This document shows positions 39,118-54,949 of a stretch of 64,000 bases of DNA, one piece after another (within the stretch, counting starts at the first letter, position 1; each line of letters opens with the position of its first letter). This DNA is from Pleurotus djamor (lineage: Eukaryota; Basidiomycota; Agaricomycetes; Agaricales; Pleurotaceae), in assembly GCA_029747585.1 (NCBI GenBank), contig JAPEVF010000068.1, positions 62,037-126,036 of the forward strand. Direction: 5' to 3'. The notes beneath the pieces were generated by a model that saw only the letters and a program-made list of their open reading frames with translations, did no database searches and had not been told where the DNA came from. Both the position numbers and the translations under genes were made by a program.

Positions 39118-39869
39118 ATATATCTGTTGTAGGAACAAAGTGAACAGAAATGCAGTTGACCTCTCACGAACGATTATATGTGTTTTCTCCCATTCCACGG
39201 TTTGACATGTCAGTGGCCTCGAAGCGGCCTCACGGCTTAGTGACCTTCACGCTTCAAGGCCTCAAGCTTCGACCTTACGTCTTAATTGCTCCCCCACATC
39301 CGACTTTTTACCGAACGAAGACGGTTCCCCGCACGCGATCCCGACGGCCCGTTACTTTACGGACGTTCCTCACGGTCCCAACTCCTGCGAAAAATATGAC
39401 TGGTTCGACGATAATGGACTAGGCAAGGCTGGTGAGTGTTTGTGACGCGATTCGTATCGAATCATTTCTGTTCTCTCCTCACGTTGATTCAAACAAATCG
39501 ATTTATAATTTAGACACTCGATCGCCATTCCAAATTTATACCTTTGGTGACGCCTTGACTCCGACTCCGCCTTGGAATCTAAATCGATACACGCGCCTTT
39601 CTATCTACCTATATCTGTCCTCAGCGTTCGTCACCTGCATTGATGTTCTCGTAACTCGACTGCAGAAATTCCATTTTTTTCTCACCGTCGTCGTCAGGTG
39701 CTAACTTTTTATGCGCCGCTAGTGCGTTGCATAGATGGTGTTCTCGATATTTGTAGCACATTATTCCCATCGCAGAGTCTTTCAGAGACGAAGCACATCT
39801 TTGATGACCCTCATCTCTCTGGTTTAAAGGTAAGACCGTCGCCTTCATTACATCCCCCAATCATACAAA

Positions 39870-41244
39870 ATGATCCTTCCTATCTTCTCGATTTTAGCCT
39901 TCATTCGCTTTGCTGGTGCTACGCTGAATCTGGTTGCCCTCGCCTCCGGCAAGCGGTACTTTGGAACTGCCACTAACCCCGAGGAATTCGACGACGATGC
40001 CCCTTATGCCGCTCTGTTGAACAACTTCGCCCAATTTGGTCAAATCACTGCCGCAAATAGTATGAAATGGGTTCGTCTTGGTCCCAAATACTTTGAACTT
40101 GGCTTACCTTGCCCTATCCGAAGGATGCTACTGAACCATCCAGAGGGAACTTCACTTTCGCCGCAGGCGATGAGATTGCTAGGCTTGCCAGAAGGAATCG
40201 GCAACTATTAAGAGGTAAGACCAATACTGGGTTTCTGGAAATCATAGGTTATGGCTTCGTTAGGTCACAACTGCGTCTGGCACAACCAACTCCCTGCTTG
40301 GCTCACTGCTGGGACCTTCGATGCGCCTACTTTGTCGAGTATCGTGGAGACTCATTGCTCAACGCTTGTCTCACATTACAAAGGCCGAATGTAAGTGGAT
40401 TATCACCGACGTTCCTCTTCCGCGTTGACTCACCAGGCTTTTCGATTTCATAGATGTAAGTGCTTGTACTTGATTCGAAACATCGGCCATATCCTCAATT
40501 ATGCTTGGAAGACAGCTGGGATGTCATAAATGGTTGGTGCTCTGAAATGTCCGTAACCAGTACCAAGATCTGATCGGGTTTTGAAGAATGTCTGAATGAC
40601 GATGAAACCTTTCGGGAGTCAATTTTCTTCGAGACGCTCAACACATCTTATATCGCCACGGCGCTCCGAGCAGCTCGCCGTGCCGATCCCGCTGCGAAAC
40701 TCTACATCAACGATTTTAACATCGAAGGGATGGGCGCTAAATCTACAGCGATGGTCAACCTCGTCAAGTCCTTGAAAGCTCAGCACGTCCCCATCGATGG
40801 AATTGGGATTCAGGCCCATTTGCTAGTTGGAGGTGTCCCGTCTACCCTCGCAGCCAACCTGAAACAGTTCACTGCCCTTGGAGTCGAGGTTGCTATCACC
40901 GAATTGGACGTCCGCATGACATTACCTGTCACCAAGGCCTTACTAGAACAACAACGGCGCGACTACGAGACCGTCATAAGAACGTGTCGTGACAATCGTA
41001 AATGCGTTGGGGTGACTATATGGGACTTCACCGACAAGGTGCGGTAGCTCGTACTTCGGGTAAATAATTGATCCTGACTATCACCAAGTACTCTTGGGTG
41101 CCTGGAGCGTTTGCTGGTCAAGGGGCCGCTTGCCCGTGGAACGAGGTATGACTCCAGTAGTTCGTACCCACATAGGCTAAATCTCTTCGATAGAACCTGC
41201 AACGAAAACCCGCGTTTAACGGGATTTTAGCTGGCTTTTTGTGA
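39870..41244 (+). CDS. GH10 endo-1,4-beta-xylanase B (no CBM)
   Basis: Second GH10 xylanase, secreted (MILPIFSILAFIRFAGAT) and without a binding module. Motifs: [59 protein letters not shown] followed across an intron by [40 protein letters not shown], nucleophile Glu in [42 protein letters not shown], ending AFNGILAGFL. Both catalytic Glu are present. The highly conserved Pro after the acid/base Glu, and the Phe following it, are replaced by Cys and Leu in this splice model. If that reading is right the active-site floor differs from the other copies; otherwise an altered splice site has damaged the gene. Confidence 0.87.
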
Positions 41245-41878
41245 TCGTATAAACCAGTTCATATGAGGTAGCTGGTCGTCTGTATCAATACGATTGGATG
41301 TGTGCTCCATATGACCACACGAATGTGGGTTGTTAAGCGATCACCTTGTCAATGATCTGGGGGTTCAGCCGCTCTCCCCCGACTTTCGCCCGAAATTCAT
41401 CGATCCATCCCTTTCCCTAGAACTAGCCCGGCACCAGTAAGTACATCACTTCTTTCATCTGCGAAGATCTCCACAAACACTAATAGCTTAATAGCAGAAA
41501 ATACGATCACGTGTGTTCCCATTCATGAAGAGTAGACAGGAATATCGAAAGCCCTCGACAACCCCAAGAATGACAACCTACCGTCACTCCGCGTCTCTGT
41601 GACCTACCTCCTTCAATTTAGGAAAAAGATGTCCACACCAATTATATTTCACCGATGTCTATCCCTTGACACTGTGCCTGCCACCACAACACGGAGGAAG
41701 TATGCGGCTTTGTGTAGGTATACCCGCTCACGTTGAGCTCACTCTCTCCACTGGCATGTTTGCACATGTGGCATTTTATTGCACATCGTTATATGATAAA
41801 TACCCGTACTTCAGCTTTGAAAATCACTGACTTCCTCAGGTTCCACCTAACTTTCTTCGAAGTCGTGCATACCTTAGG

Positions 41879-43621
<1,743 letters not shown>

Positions 43622-44013
43622 GTTTCCGGTATCGTCAAGCCTCTCCTAGATAGGGATACCACGTTGTGTTTGGGTATAATGTGAAAATGTTTACAGTCTT
43701 CATTCTGTGCGCACAGAACCTGAGTCACTACGCGCTAGATTGTCAATTTTCGAATTCCTTAACCTTTGTTCATGTATTCGAAGAAGTATTGTGCATCTAT
43801 TCGCTTCTCGACGTCGTCTTCCAAGACTCCAAGCATCTTCCCACTAAGTCCATTCCGTCAAACCTTAACATCATGGATGTTTGCAGTCACCCCTTTCTAA
43901 CATTTGTCAGAAGCAGCGGCAAAATCTATTGCCCGTTTCTGGCCACGTTTCTGTTCGGCTTCGAGCACGAGAAGACCAATTGCTTCGATAGTAGAAGTCC
44001 ATTGAACGAACGG

Positions 44014-44957
44014 CTAAGGGAACATATGATAGGGCGAAACCCTGTGATCCGCCGAGAGGTCAGGAGAGCTCTCGATGGCCAGGGGCTCGGCTGAGCTAAA
44101 CGACCAAGGTGTGGCGGGCGTATGCCTTTTCGACCGCGCTTGATGTCGCCTCAGGTCGGACTTGGTGATAAAACTGATCCCACATCCACAGAGGAAGGGT
44201 CGATCATCTTTATGAGCCGAAATATGACCTTTGGAAGTCGCTACTGAGTATATTTCCAGGGGTTTGACGGTACAAATGCTTACGGTCATAATTATGCTTG
44301 GCAGTGAAGCCTCGCGAACAGTATTCGCAGAAGAACTTGTGAGGATTGGAGCGCCGCCGTTCTGCGGCGCGAAGGACAGCAGGGGTGGAGATCACGGTGC
44401 GAAAAGGTTTCGAGCGAGAGTCGACTTCGTGACTATCGTTGCTTGGACCGGCGAGGTCATCGCATTGACTCCTGCTTAGCTGAGTGTGCTGTGGCATCTG
44501 AAAGTAGTGCTGGGTGGTCGGCCAGGGGTTAAGGGGTCCGTCACACTGATACTGCACAGGCTGGCAAGGGGGAACTGGGCGAGTAGGAAGTTCCCGGTTG
44601 GTTTCTTCAGTTGAAGCTGAAGCTGAGGTTTAGTGGAGCGACCGAAGGCGCGATATTGAACGCACAAATCCGAAGTCCATTATCTTGAAAGTCGCTGACG
44701 GGTAGATATGAAGGAAACGCAAAGAGGCGATTCCACGAGCTCTCCATCTCTGGGATGGTAGCATTGGCGGGTTCACTTGCAGTCAAGATTGAAGTTCCGA
44801 TTGATTGAGTCAGGATGGGTATCTGAGCAAAAATTGTCTGATTGCTCTGAACCGGGATGGGGTATCTGGGCGGGTTGGATGTAGGTTGGTAGGTGGACGC
44901 ATCGGAGTAGAACCTGCCTGTAGCGGTCTGGTCACTGTAATTGTTGATAAAGTCCAT
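44014..44957 (-). CDS. C2H2 zinc-finger transcription factor
   Basis: Probable DNA-binding protein lying between xylanases C and D on the opposite strand. From ATG 44957: MDFINNYSDQTATGRFYSD and a Ser/Pro-rich N-terminal region with no known domain. The C-terminal part has two fingers. Finger 1 is canonical, FFCEYCSRGFTAKHNYD spliced to RHISAHKDDRPF (C-x2-C-x12-H-x3-H). Finger 2 is atypical, FLCGCGISFITKSDLRRHQA (C-x1-C) with the last His in SKRH. It ends VSPYHMFP. One intron lies within finger 1 (GT donor, AG acceptor). A second intron near 44600-44670 is inferred to join the N-terminal frame to the finger frame. Control of the xylanases is possible from position only; nothing in the sequence proves it. 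Confidence 0.8.
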
Positions 44958-46812
44958 CTAAACTACCGTTGGAGAGTAGCCTTTCCGACAGTGGGGTAGA
45001 AATTAAAGAATGAGGTCGATCTGCTGAACAAGGCTCGTATTTAATGGTACGGTCCACCGCAGCCTGGGAAATGGAAGGCGGCTAGCCACCAACCAGAGTG
45101 GATCAGCGAGTAGTCTGGCCTGGTTCAGCAGCCGGTGCACTTCGTAGACCTTGAAACTTGATCAAAGGTAGACTGTGCCTCATCAAATTACCAGACCAGA
45201 TAAACGGCCGCTTCCATCACGGCTCTGGATGTTCGTAGGTTTGGTCGAAGACGTGGAAGTGGTTGGCGAGCTAATTCAGTCCGATGAGAATAAGGTACTT
45301 TGAGGTATCAATACTGTAAGAAGGACTGCTCTAGAGCGAGTTTTTAAAAAGGGACAAGGAAACCTTCGAATGCATTGATCGGAAGTGTTGGAGCAGAGCG
45401 AATAAGTCTGCAAGACATGATGGCGCCTCGATTCGACTTCGTTTGAAGCGCTGAGCTCCCGTCGCCGACGGAGTAAGAATGGAGAAAACCTATTGGTGAC
45501 GTTAGGTGAATCTGGTGAAACGTAGTGAGAAGCACACTGCCTATGGTTTGAGCGAAGGTTGGGTTAATAAGGAGCTGTGCAATGGGGGGAATGAGACGAC
45601 TGATGGCAAGCAAGACTAGAGTTTCTTTTTCGCTTGGAACTTGTCGAAGGGCGTGATGCCGATGGAGCGGAGAATCAACAATCCCGAGGATTACGTCAGC
45701 ACCTTGGGTTTACATCGTGGTTCATCATGATTCGGCGCAAACCAGTCAGGTCAAAGCCAAAGTCTTCCTGGCTGCCTCAGAAGCGAGTTATATCATTTGA
45801 TATATATCCAACCATTTGACAGCTACTACATTGCTAGAATGACGCCGATCGTCACTTCCACTTGATGCAATGGTCCATTTATGGGCGCAAGAACAAGGAA
45901 AGCCTTAAGGGGAAGCTCAGCCATGCGTTGACGAGTTCTCCTTCCCAGCGTCGCCATTAACGTACCTTGACCGCCGACTCGAAGTCAGAAGTACGCGCGT
46001 AGAGGACCAGAAGTGAGACATCAAGGATGGTTGGCGTCCGGACTCTAAGTTCGCGCCTTCCACATCCGTGAGTACCCATGCTGCTGGCTCGGTGACTTTA
46101 ACTTGTACACGGACAGACTCCACTTGGACGCACTAACCGAAAGACGCCGGGCCCGGACGCAAGTCAAATAGTCACGAACCCGAACCACGATGCAGTGACC
46201 CCCAAGAGGAAACGGATTTCAGAAAAACATGCAAGTGTATACGATTGGTAGGCATATCGCTGTATACGCCCACAGGAGCGCATCTTTGTAGCTCTACAAC
46301 ATTGGTCTGTGTTTCTTTTCTCTAAATTTAGAAAATACAATTTTCCGAGATGACTGTCACCCTCTCCGAGGCACCGGACCTTGGAGAAACTGAAAGGCTG
46401 CGATTTCGGCACACTTTCGACTACCCTGCCAGAGTGATTTGGCCTTCGTAGAAGAGCGCCAACCCCTGTAAGCCCCTGGTGTCCCTGCAGGAGCTCTTCT
46501 CACGAAGAGTTGAAAACACTAGGCACTTGACTTCGACCATCGTTTCACTTCTAAACCACAGCACTCGTCCTAGCTACGCCTAATAGATGCTTAACGACCC
46601 TCTCTTTACCTCCGCAAAAGAAGTCTCAGGGCTTTGAATCGCGTGCCGCTAGCCGTTGATGTGTCCATGACAATCGTGCTTCTTCATTGAACTCCCCACC
46701 ACAACCGCCACGCTTTCTGCGAGGAACTCCCGAAAGCCCACTTTGATAGCAGTATCAACGATGAATGCTGCAAATACGCGTCTAGCCAACCTCCTAAACT
46801 CAAAAGGTCGCT
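44958..46812. other. intergenic between C2H2 gene and xylanase D
   Basis: Holds the C2H2 promoter on the left and the xylanase D promoter on the right. Only short open frames are present (for example minus 45344-45613, 89 codons), with no recognisable domain. It is the longest gap inside the xylanase array, which otherwise has spacers of 0.6-0.8 kb. Confidence 0.4.
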
Positions 46813-48565
<1,753 letters not shown>

Positions 48566-48654
48566 GTTTAGACAGAGTATCGTGTAATCCTATCATATCA
48601 ATCGACGGAATAATGTGAATGGAACGCCAAACAAATCAATATACAGCAATGGAT

Positions 48655-50160
48655 CTATACCAGTCCACTGCCGCCCATTTTCACCGTATCTAGAACCGCT
48701 TTAACTACCTCCCCCCATACACGACCCACCATCCCCGCGCCTTCGCTAGCTTGCAGTCTTCTTCGCACCAATTCGGCAGTCGCCACGCCAGCACCAACGG
48801 ATCTTTCAGAAGCAACGGCCGCTCGCCTCCGTCGTCGGAAAAACAACGAAACCAAAGGAAACACGATAAACAACACAAAGAAAGTCGAAAGTTTCGAAGT
48901 GGTAAGATAGGGCTGGAAGAAAGCCTTTACAAGGGAATAGGCACTTGGTGGCGAATGAACAGCGATGGGTTGTTGAGTGCGAAGGTGAGATCGGAAAGAT
49001 CGGACAGGCGAGGAGCTGGAATGTTGTGAATTACTATTGTGAGACGCGCTTCGGCGGGATAGACTGCGTCTCTGTGGGCTTCTAGGCGTTGCAGTCGCGG
49101 TGGAATCGGAAGATGAGAATGACGCGGTAGAACCGCTTCGGGGTCGCGAAGCCAGAGGCGATCGCGCATTCCCGTTCCGACCGTTCAGAGGTTGACGAGG
49201 GGTAGAGGGTACAGCGGTGTGGGTGGAAGTGGTCGATAGTGAGGACGATGAAGAGGCAGGAGAATGACTTCTTTGAATTGATGATCCATTTACGACGGCA
49301 GATCCATTGGTAGGAGTCTCCGGATACTTAGGAGATGCAAGAGACTTGAGATACTGCTCATGGAGAGCATGTAGAGAAGTCTTGAGAGCCTAGGGTTAAT
49401 GTGAGCGAGACGATGAAGATTTTGAAGGAACACTCACTTCTCGGGTCTCCTTTGGTAATTCAGTCTCATAATCCAAAAACTCCTTGGCGTAGACCCAATC
49501 ATGGACCTTGGGTAGAACCTGCAAGGTGTATAGCTCTACGACCTTGTCATAGCCACCATCGTCATTAGGGTCAGCTTCCATCAGACCCCAGCGAGCCAGC
49601 CACTCTTCAATCATCTTCCTGCCTACGTCCGGGCAGTCTAGCTTGAGACTCGAGTAAATTAAAGTGGTGAGAACTTGAGACGGTAGATACGCCGAGTCTC
49701 TTTTCGTTTGCCCGTTGGTCGTAGGGGTAAACAACTCTAGTGAGCGGGTATACATGGATTGAACCAGAGAATGCGGGGATTTGATGAGCATCTCCCGCAA
49801 GTCCTGGGGTAAAGGGTCTGCGGGGTTGCGGGGTGAGGCATAGATGGTCGTCTCCATCGTTATCCGTAGAATCTCCCACTTCCGTCTCTGACTGCATAGG
49901 GCATCAGTCTTTCCCGGTAGCAGTGCCAGCGGCGACGGAATGAGGGTGAATGCGGAGTGCAAGAGGGAGTTTGTAAGGGAGATGTCGCGGTTCAGGAATG
50001 CCTTTGCTGCTCTATTGTACATAGAGCGCAAGGTGGCCGAGGTCGACGACGAAGGACCCGCCGTCGCTGTTGCGGACGAGGAGGAGCCATTCATGGAGCT
50101 CTTGACTTTGAGGGTGGTGGACGTGGAGGACGAAGTTAATGTAGTCGTTGCGGTCGGCAT
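48655..50160 (-). CDS. tail-anchored protein, possibly Pex26/Pex15-like peroxin
   Basis: Two exons joined by an intron just after PKETRE (donor GTGAGT, acceptor CCCTAG, about 49391-49439). The N-terminus is Ser/Thr-rich. A helical domain follows: SMYNRAAKAFLNRDISLTNS, LLHSAFTLIPSP, DVGRKMIEEWLARWGLMEAD, ELYTLQVLPKVHDWVYAKEF. After the intron comes a long Ser-rich spacer, then one strong transmembrane segment close to the C-terminus (LSTFFVLFIVFPLVSLFF) followed directly by RRRRR and a short tail. That layout is of a tail-anchored protein. The helical domain recalls fungal Pex26-type proteins that recruit the Pex1-Pex6 ATPase to peroxisomes, but this is a recollection and not a firm match. Confidence 0.8.
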
Positions 50161-50493
50161 TCTGGGAGAGAGAGTCAGGGAGGCCAGATTTCACATGAAT
50201 GACCTGGGCGCCTACGGGAACTTGACTTGTTCTGCCAGACTCACGTGGGCCCCCAGCCAACCACCGAAGGAGGATTGTCCACGATCCATCATTTGACGGC
50301 TCGAGGGTCAACCAGTCACAATTGGCTCACATTGTGTTGAAAAATGAAGGCAATACATTGGCTGGAGAACCAGCAGTTTTGTAGAAGCGGAGCCGCGTCC
50401 TGCTGCTACTGGCACAATCAAGTGCCTGGCTGTTGACTGCAACTTCAAGAATCAAGAGATGCCATTATATGGGCCAACATGCAAGTGAATACA

Positions 50494-52515
50494 TCAATCG
50501 TCGTCTTCGTCGCTATCTTCATCATCACTAGCAACGCCGACAACACCACCCTTACCAGCTTCTCTCTCTCGCAGAGCCTTGCCAGCTTCCTTGAGTTTAG
50601 CACTGAAAGCCGTTCGTGCACCGTTGTTTGCAGCGATATCCCATATCTGCACTTTGGCTTTCGAACCACCAGCCGCAAGCGTCAACGGATCATCTGGCGA
50701 AAAGACCGCAGAGAACACTTGACCCTGAAAGAAAGGGCGAAAGTGATAAGCATGGAATGGGAACCCTACAAGCACGTTGGAAGACTTACCACGCCCAAAT
50801 CCCGAGATGTAACGAGGCTGACGTTTCTCTTGTTGCTGTCTGTTTCTGACTCGGTGATGTTCCATACTTTGACTAGCTTGTCTGCACTACCAGTAGCTAT
50901 GCAGCCTCGTATGTGGGGATTGACATCCAATGCAGATACAGCGCCGTCATGGGCATTGAGTGTAAAACGAGCTGGTGAAGGAGAGTTTAGGTCCGATGGC
51001 AGTGTCCGAGCGTCGAAATTGAGCACAAGACCGTTCTCGAGCGAGACCTGCAATACATACACTAGTTGTCAGAAAAGGGAATATGACAAATAAATTGGCT
51101 ACGCACATAGAATGCATGACTCTCCCAAGGGTCCCAGCGTAAAGCCTCGACATCAGAACCGACGACAGCACCAACACCTGCCCCAGGTGCGCGTGAATCA
51201 AAGGTTCGAACGGTCCGGTCGTAACTTCCGGTCAAAAGAACGGTAGGTTCCTTGTCGTTCCACTGTACAGCCTGGACCTTGTCCTTGTGGACATCATCGA
51301 AACTGCGAAGAGCGCCTCCGCCTTCTCCAGTGATAGATGGGTCCCTGCTGAGATCCCAAAGCTTCACCGTCCGATCAGCTGAAGCACTAGCCAACATATT
51401 CCTATGTGTCTTATTCCACGACAGACTCAGTACGGCGTCGACATGGTATGCCGATGAAATCTGGCGAGATTTTGTCTTCTTTTTCTTTTTCTTTCCCGTG
51501 CCCAGAGGAACGGGTACATGAGCGGCGGTTTTGTCGGGTCGACCCAGGATGGAGTCGGGATACATGGGATCAACGACGTCTAGAGACCATATTTCGATTT
51601 CGGGGTCGAGTGTTCCGACAGCAATGTAGTTTCCCATCTGACGTACGTCATTACTTGGGGAAGGTGCTTGTGAAGATATGGGAGCAGGGGGGAAATCAAG
51701 CCATTCAAGACAGAGGGGGAAATTAGGGAGCATGAGGTCGTGGTGGACGTATAGGTTGTCCTGTGAGTCGTCATAGACGTATATTTCTAGTTGAGACACC
51801 TCGTCCTCGGTTTTTGCTACAACGAGTAGATTGTCTGTGGGGTATACTTCGAGTTCTTGCCGCTCATCTTCTTCAGGATCCTACAAGCGCGTAAATCACT
51901 GTAGACAAGCTGCTAGATAACTCGACCAACCTCCTTCATTGTGATATAAGGATCCTCTTCGTTATCCTTGTAGTATGTGAGGCCTTTTATGTTGCTAAAC
52001 AAGCCGGGATCTTGGTTTAAACAAGTCAGTTGGGTAAAGAAGATGATTTGGAAGCGACAGCACGCACTGGATGTAGATGCATCGTCGTCGTACTCATCAA
52101 GTTTGTAGGCGGACAAATCATCTGGATCCTTTTTAGGCGGGGCAGACGCGCCATCGACGTCCATGGCGTTTTCATCTTGTTCTTCCTGAGTATCACCATC
52201 ATCATCTTCACTATACCAACGGTTAACTTTGAGAAAACCATCAATCTCGGGAGATGACGAAGAACGTACTCACTCAACCCACGCATCATCGTCGCCGTCG
52301 TCATCCACAACATCTCCCTCATCCTCATCGTCCCGCTTGCTCATGATCTTCGCCGCCTCATGTGCTCTCTCTAACTCGACCTTCGCATCCTCCAACTCAA
52401 TCCGCGCCAAGGTACTCACACGTTCGAGCTCCTTGTCATCGAGAACGTATTTTGCTGGATGCTGAGCGGCTGCACCTTTGCGTACCCAGGAAACCGCAGA
52501 GATGAGATTGTTCAT
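50494..52515 (-). CDS. PWP1: PWP1-like WD40 ribosome-biogenesis protein
   Basis: Nuclear/nucleolar WD40-repeat protein, orthologue of yeast Pwp1, needed for 60S pre-ribosome maturation. From ATG 52515: MNNLISAVSWVRKGAAAQHP, KYVLDDKELERVSTLARIEL, an acidic stretch (DDEDEGDVVDDDGDDD), then SQLEIYVYDDSQDNLYVHHD. The WD repeats follow: VGTLDPEIEIWSLDVVDPMY, DAVLSLSWNKTHRNMLASAS with TVKLWDLS, KVQAVQWNDKEPTVLLTGSY, VEALRWDPWESHAFYV, HDGAVSALDVNPHIRGCIAT, and FSAVFSPDDPLTLAAGGSKA with VQIWDIA. It ends with an acidic tail DDEDSDEDDD. At least five introns. The N-terminal motif is diagnostic. Divergent from HEN1. Confidence 0.93.
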
Positions 52516-52976
52516 GTAAAGGTGATAACAATTCTTTGTCTAAATTTTCTTACGATCGGAACTCAAGTACTCAGGGGCGCGTCCTGGAATTTTCCCATGT
52601 GCTTGACCAGACACTTGGACGCGTCCTTCCTCTGTTTCTCTTTTTCTTCCCTACCACCATCATCCCGACAACTTCTTCGACGCCGAATAGGCCCCTTGCA
52701 AATCGAAATACTGCCATTCTTCAGAAAAAAAGTGTCTACGAACTTTTCTGCCAGTTTCTTAGGACCTCTGGAGCCCCTGTGGCTTGCGACATCCCTGTTG
52801 GGCTTCCTCTGACCTCATGGCTTTGACTTACCTCATTCAACCATCCTCATTCATCTTCCCTCACCTAACGCCCAAAAAACCAATATCGGTGCTCCCAAGA
52901 CATCCTGACGACATTTCGCACACTTGCTTCCTTTCATTCGGAGCTTCATACTTAGCCCATCTCGAATCTTGATCTA
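52516..52976. promoter_or_regulatory. divergent promoter region (PWP1 / HEN1)
   Basis: 461 bases separate the two start codons, which face away from each other. The section is pyrimidine-rich toward HEN1. No convincing TATA box was seen. Confidence 0.35.
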
Positions 52977-54949
52977 ATGGCGCTCCCAGCGAGATTTTCT
53001 GTACCACCTCGACGCCAATTATCCCATGGTCCATCGCCGCTTTCTACGCCTGGTATTGATGCGGAATTCGAAGGGGTGGAGATAGTAGAAGATGCTATGG
53101 AAGGCGTAGACGCTTCGGAGCAGGATGAACTCAAAGTTACCTTCAATCCGCCTCTTGTTATGCAACGGAGAATATGGGTTTTGGATACCTTGCGTAAGGA
53201 AGGGGTTACTTCGGTGCGTTTAAGTGTGATCCTGTACAGTGTATGCTAACTCTGTGCTTTGAAAGCTTTTAGACATTGGATGTGGAGAAGGACAACTACT
53301 CGATACGCTTGCTCAGCCTGCGCCATGGCTTCTACCACCACCGCCGTCTGTCTTACCTTCCGTGTCTTCTACTCAACTCCCAACCACGGATGAAATCATC
53401 AACCTCCACATCAAACAGGTTCATGGTCTTGATATCTCTGAACCCGATCTTGCGTTCGCGAAGCAAAACCTTGTTCCTCCTCCACCTCCCCAGCCCGCCT
53501 ATCTAGGCTCCCCAGAAGGTGTCGACCTTGGCGGCAAAACCCCTGTAACACCAGTGCACATACGAACCCTACAAACAATAAGATGGGAAGAGCTCGGCGC
53601 GAAGCTTTGGCTAGGTGGCGTCCAGGTCCCAAATGAAGAATTTCTTGACATAGAATGTATCGTCTCCTCAGAAGTGTCAGTCCCCCGCAATCCCTTCTTT
53701 CTAATTTGTTCATAACCCTCCAATGACAGTATTGAACATCTACCAGAACATGTGCTTCCTTTCTACGCTCCAGTTATCTTGGGGATATATCGACCGCGGT
53801 TATTCCTGGTCACGACACCATCGTACACTTTCAACGCACGGTTCACTCCACCAGACGCTCCACGTTCTGCACGCAAGGGTTACCCCGACCCCACAGGACG
53901 GACAGACCGTGTTTTCCGACACGATGATCATAAATTCGAATGGACCCTGGAGGAGTTCAAGACGTGGTGTACGACTGTGGCTGAAGAGTGGGGGTACGAC
54001 GTTGAAGTTTCAAGTATCGGCAGGAGTCAGGAGATCGACCCCTATGGCCGCGATGAAAGTCTGGGCGGGGCCTCTCAAGTCGCTGCATTTCGGAGGAAAG
54101 ACGGGTCCATCGAGAGACGCGACGCTGCTAGGAACATGGTCGATCGACTTTGGGAGGAACAACAGTCTCGTGGGCATCAAAAGCAACCTCATACTCTTTA
54201 TGCCTCCGAGAAGCACGCTGCTCATCCTCGCTCCGAGAAGGCATCTTCGCTACAGGAGATATCTCAAGCTGTCAAGGAGCGGATGGAAGAAGAAAGGGAG
54301 GCATTCGTACGCTTCGAAGAGGCGTGGTTTGACCCTGAGATATCCACGTTGTGTGGTGGTTGGGTTGAACTCTTGGTCGCAGCCGTTGAATCTTCTTCCG
54401 AACTGTCAATACAGAAAGATGGGCGACAAAGCTCCTGGATGATTGAACTCATCGGCGGGCCAAAAAAATCCTCGGCCTCAAGAGTGGCCTGATGATGGAG
54501 TCTCAAAAGGGATGAGGTCTTTGGATCTCGAACATGACCATGCGGACGGCTGGGACGAATACCACGACGGCGAGAGAAGTGTAGATCTGATACCGCCTGA
54601 TTGGATGCCAGGAGAAGAGGGAAGCTGTTACGGTGAAGGAGAGAGTAGTGAGGAGAAGGATTGGGAGTCCACCGCTGCTGAAGGCGATGTCTCATGGAAT
54701 GGTTCTGAGATCGATGACGACGGCCGAGACGAAATCGACGACGAAAGTGACGCCAATTGGGGCAGTGGTCATGGTTGGGGGAATAAAGGAAAACCTGGCT
54801 GGGGATTTGATGAACAGCAGGAGGTGAACACGAAGCTGTCTGTGCATGCTGGCGCGATGGATGTGGAGAACAAGGAAACGCTAAGCGGATCAGCCAGTGG
54901 GACTTCGACGGCTGGCTGGGATGGAGATGCGAGCTCAGATACTTCATGA
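52977..54949 (+). CDS. HEN1: HEN1 small-RNA 2'-O-methyltransferase, frame broken at a poly-A run
   Basis: S-adenosylmethionine-dependent methyltransferase that caps the 3' end of small RNAs with 2'-O-methyl. Three exons: N-terminus FNPPLVMQRRIWVLDTLRKE; LLDIGCGEGQLLDTLAQ (SAM motif I); HGLDISEPDLAFAKQ; then SSEV spliced to IEHLPEHVLPFYAPVI, giving the ExxEH metal-binding motif; YRPRLFLVTTPSYTFNARF; FRHDDHKFEWTLEEFKTWC (second metal-binding His block). As written, the frame stops at 54490-54492 soon after seven A at 54462-54468. One A fewer would continue into an open, strongly acidic Trp/Gly/Asp-rich tail of about 160 residues to TGA 54947-54949. I take that as the real end and the run as a base-call error or a true frameshift. 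Confidence 0.85.
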
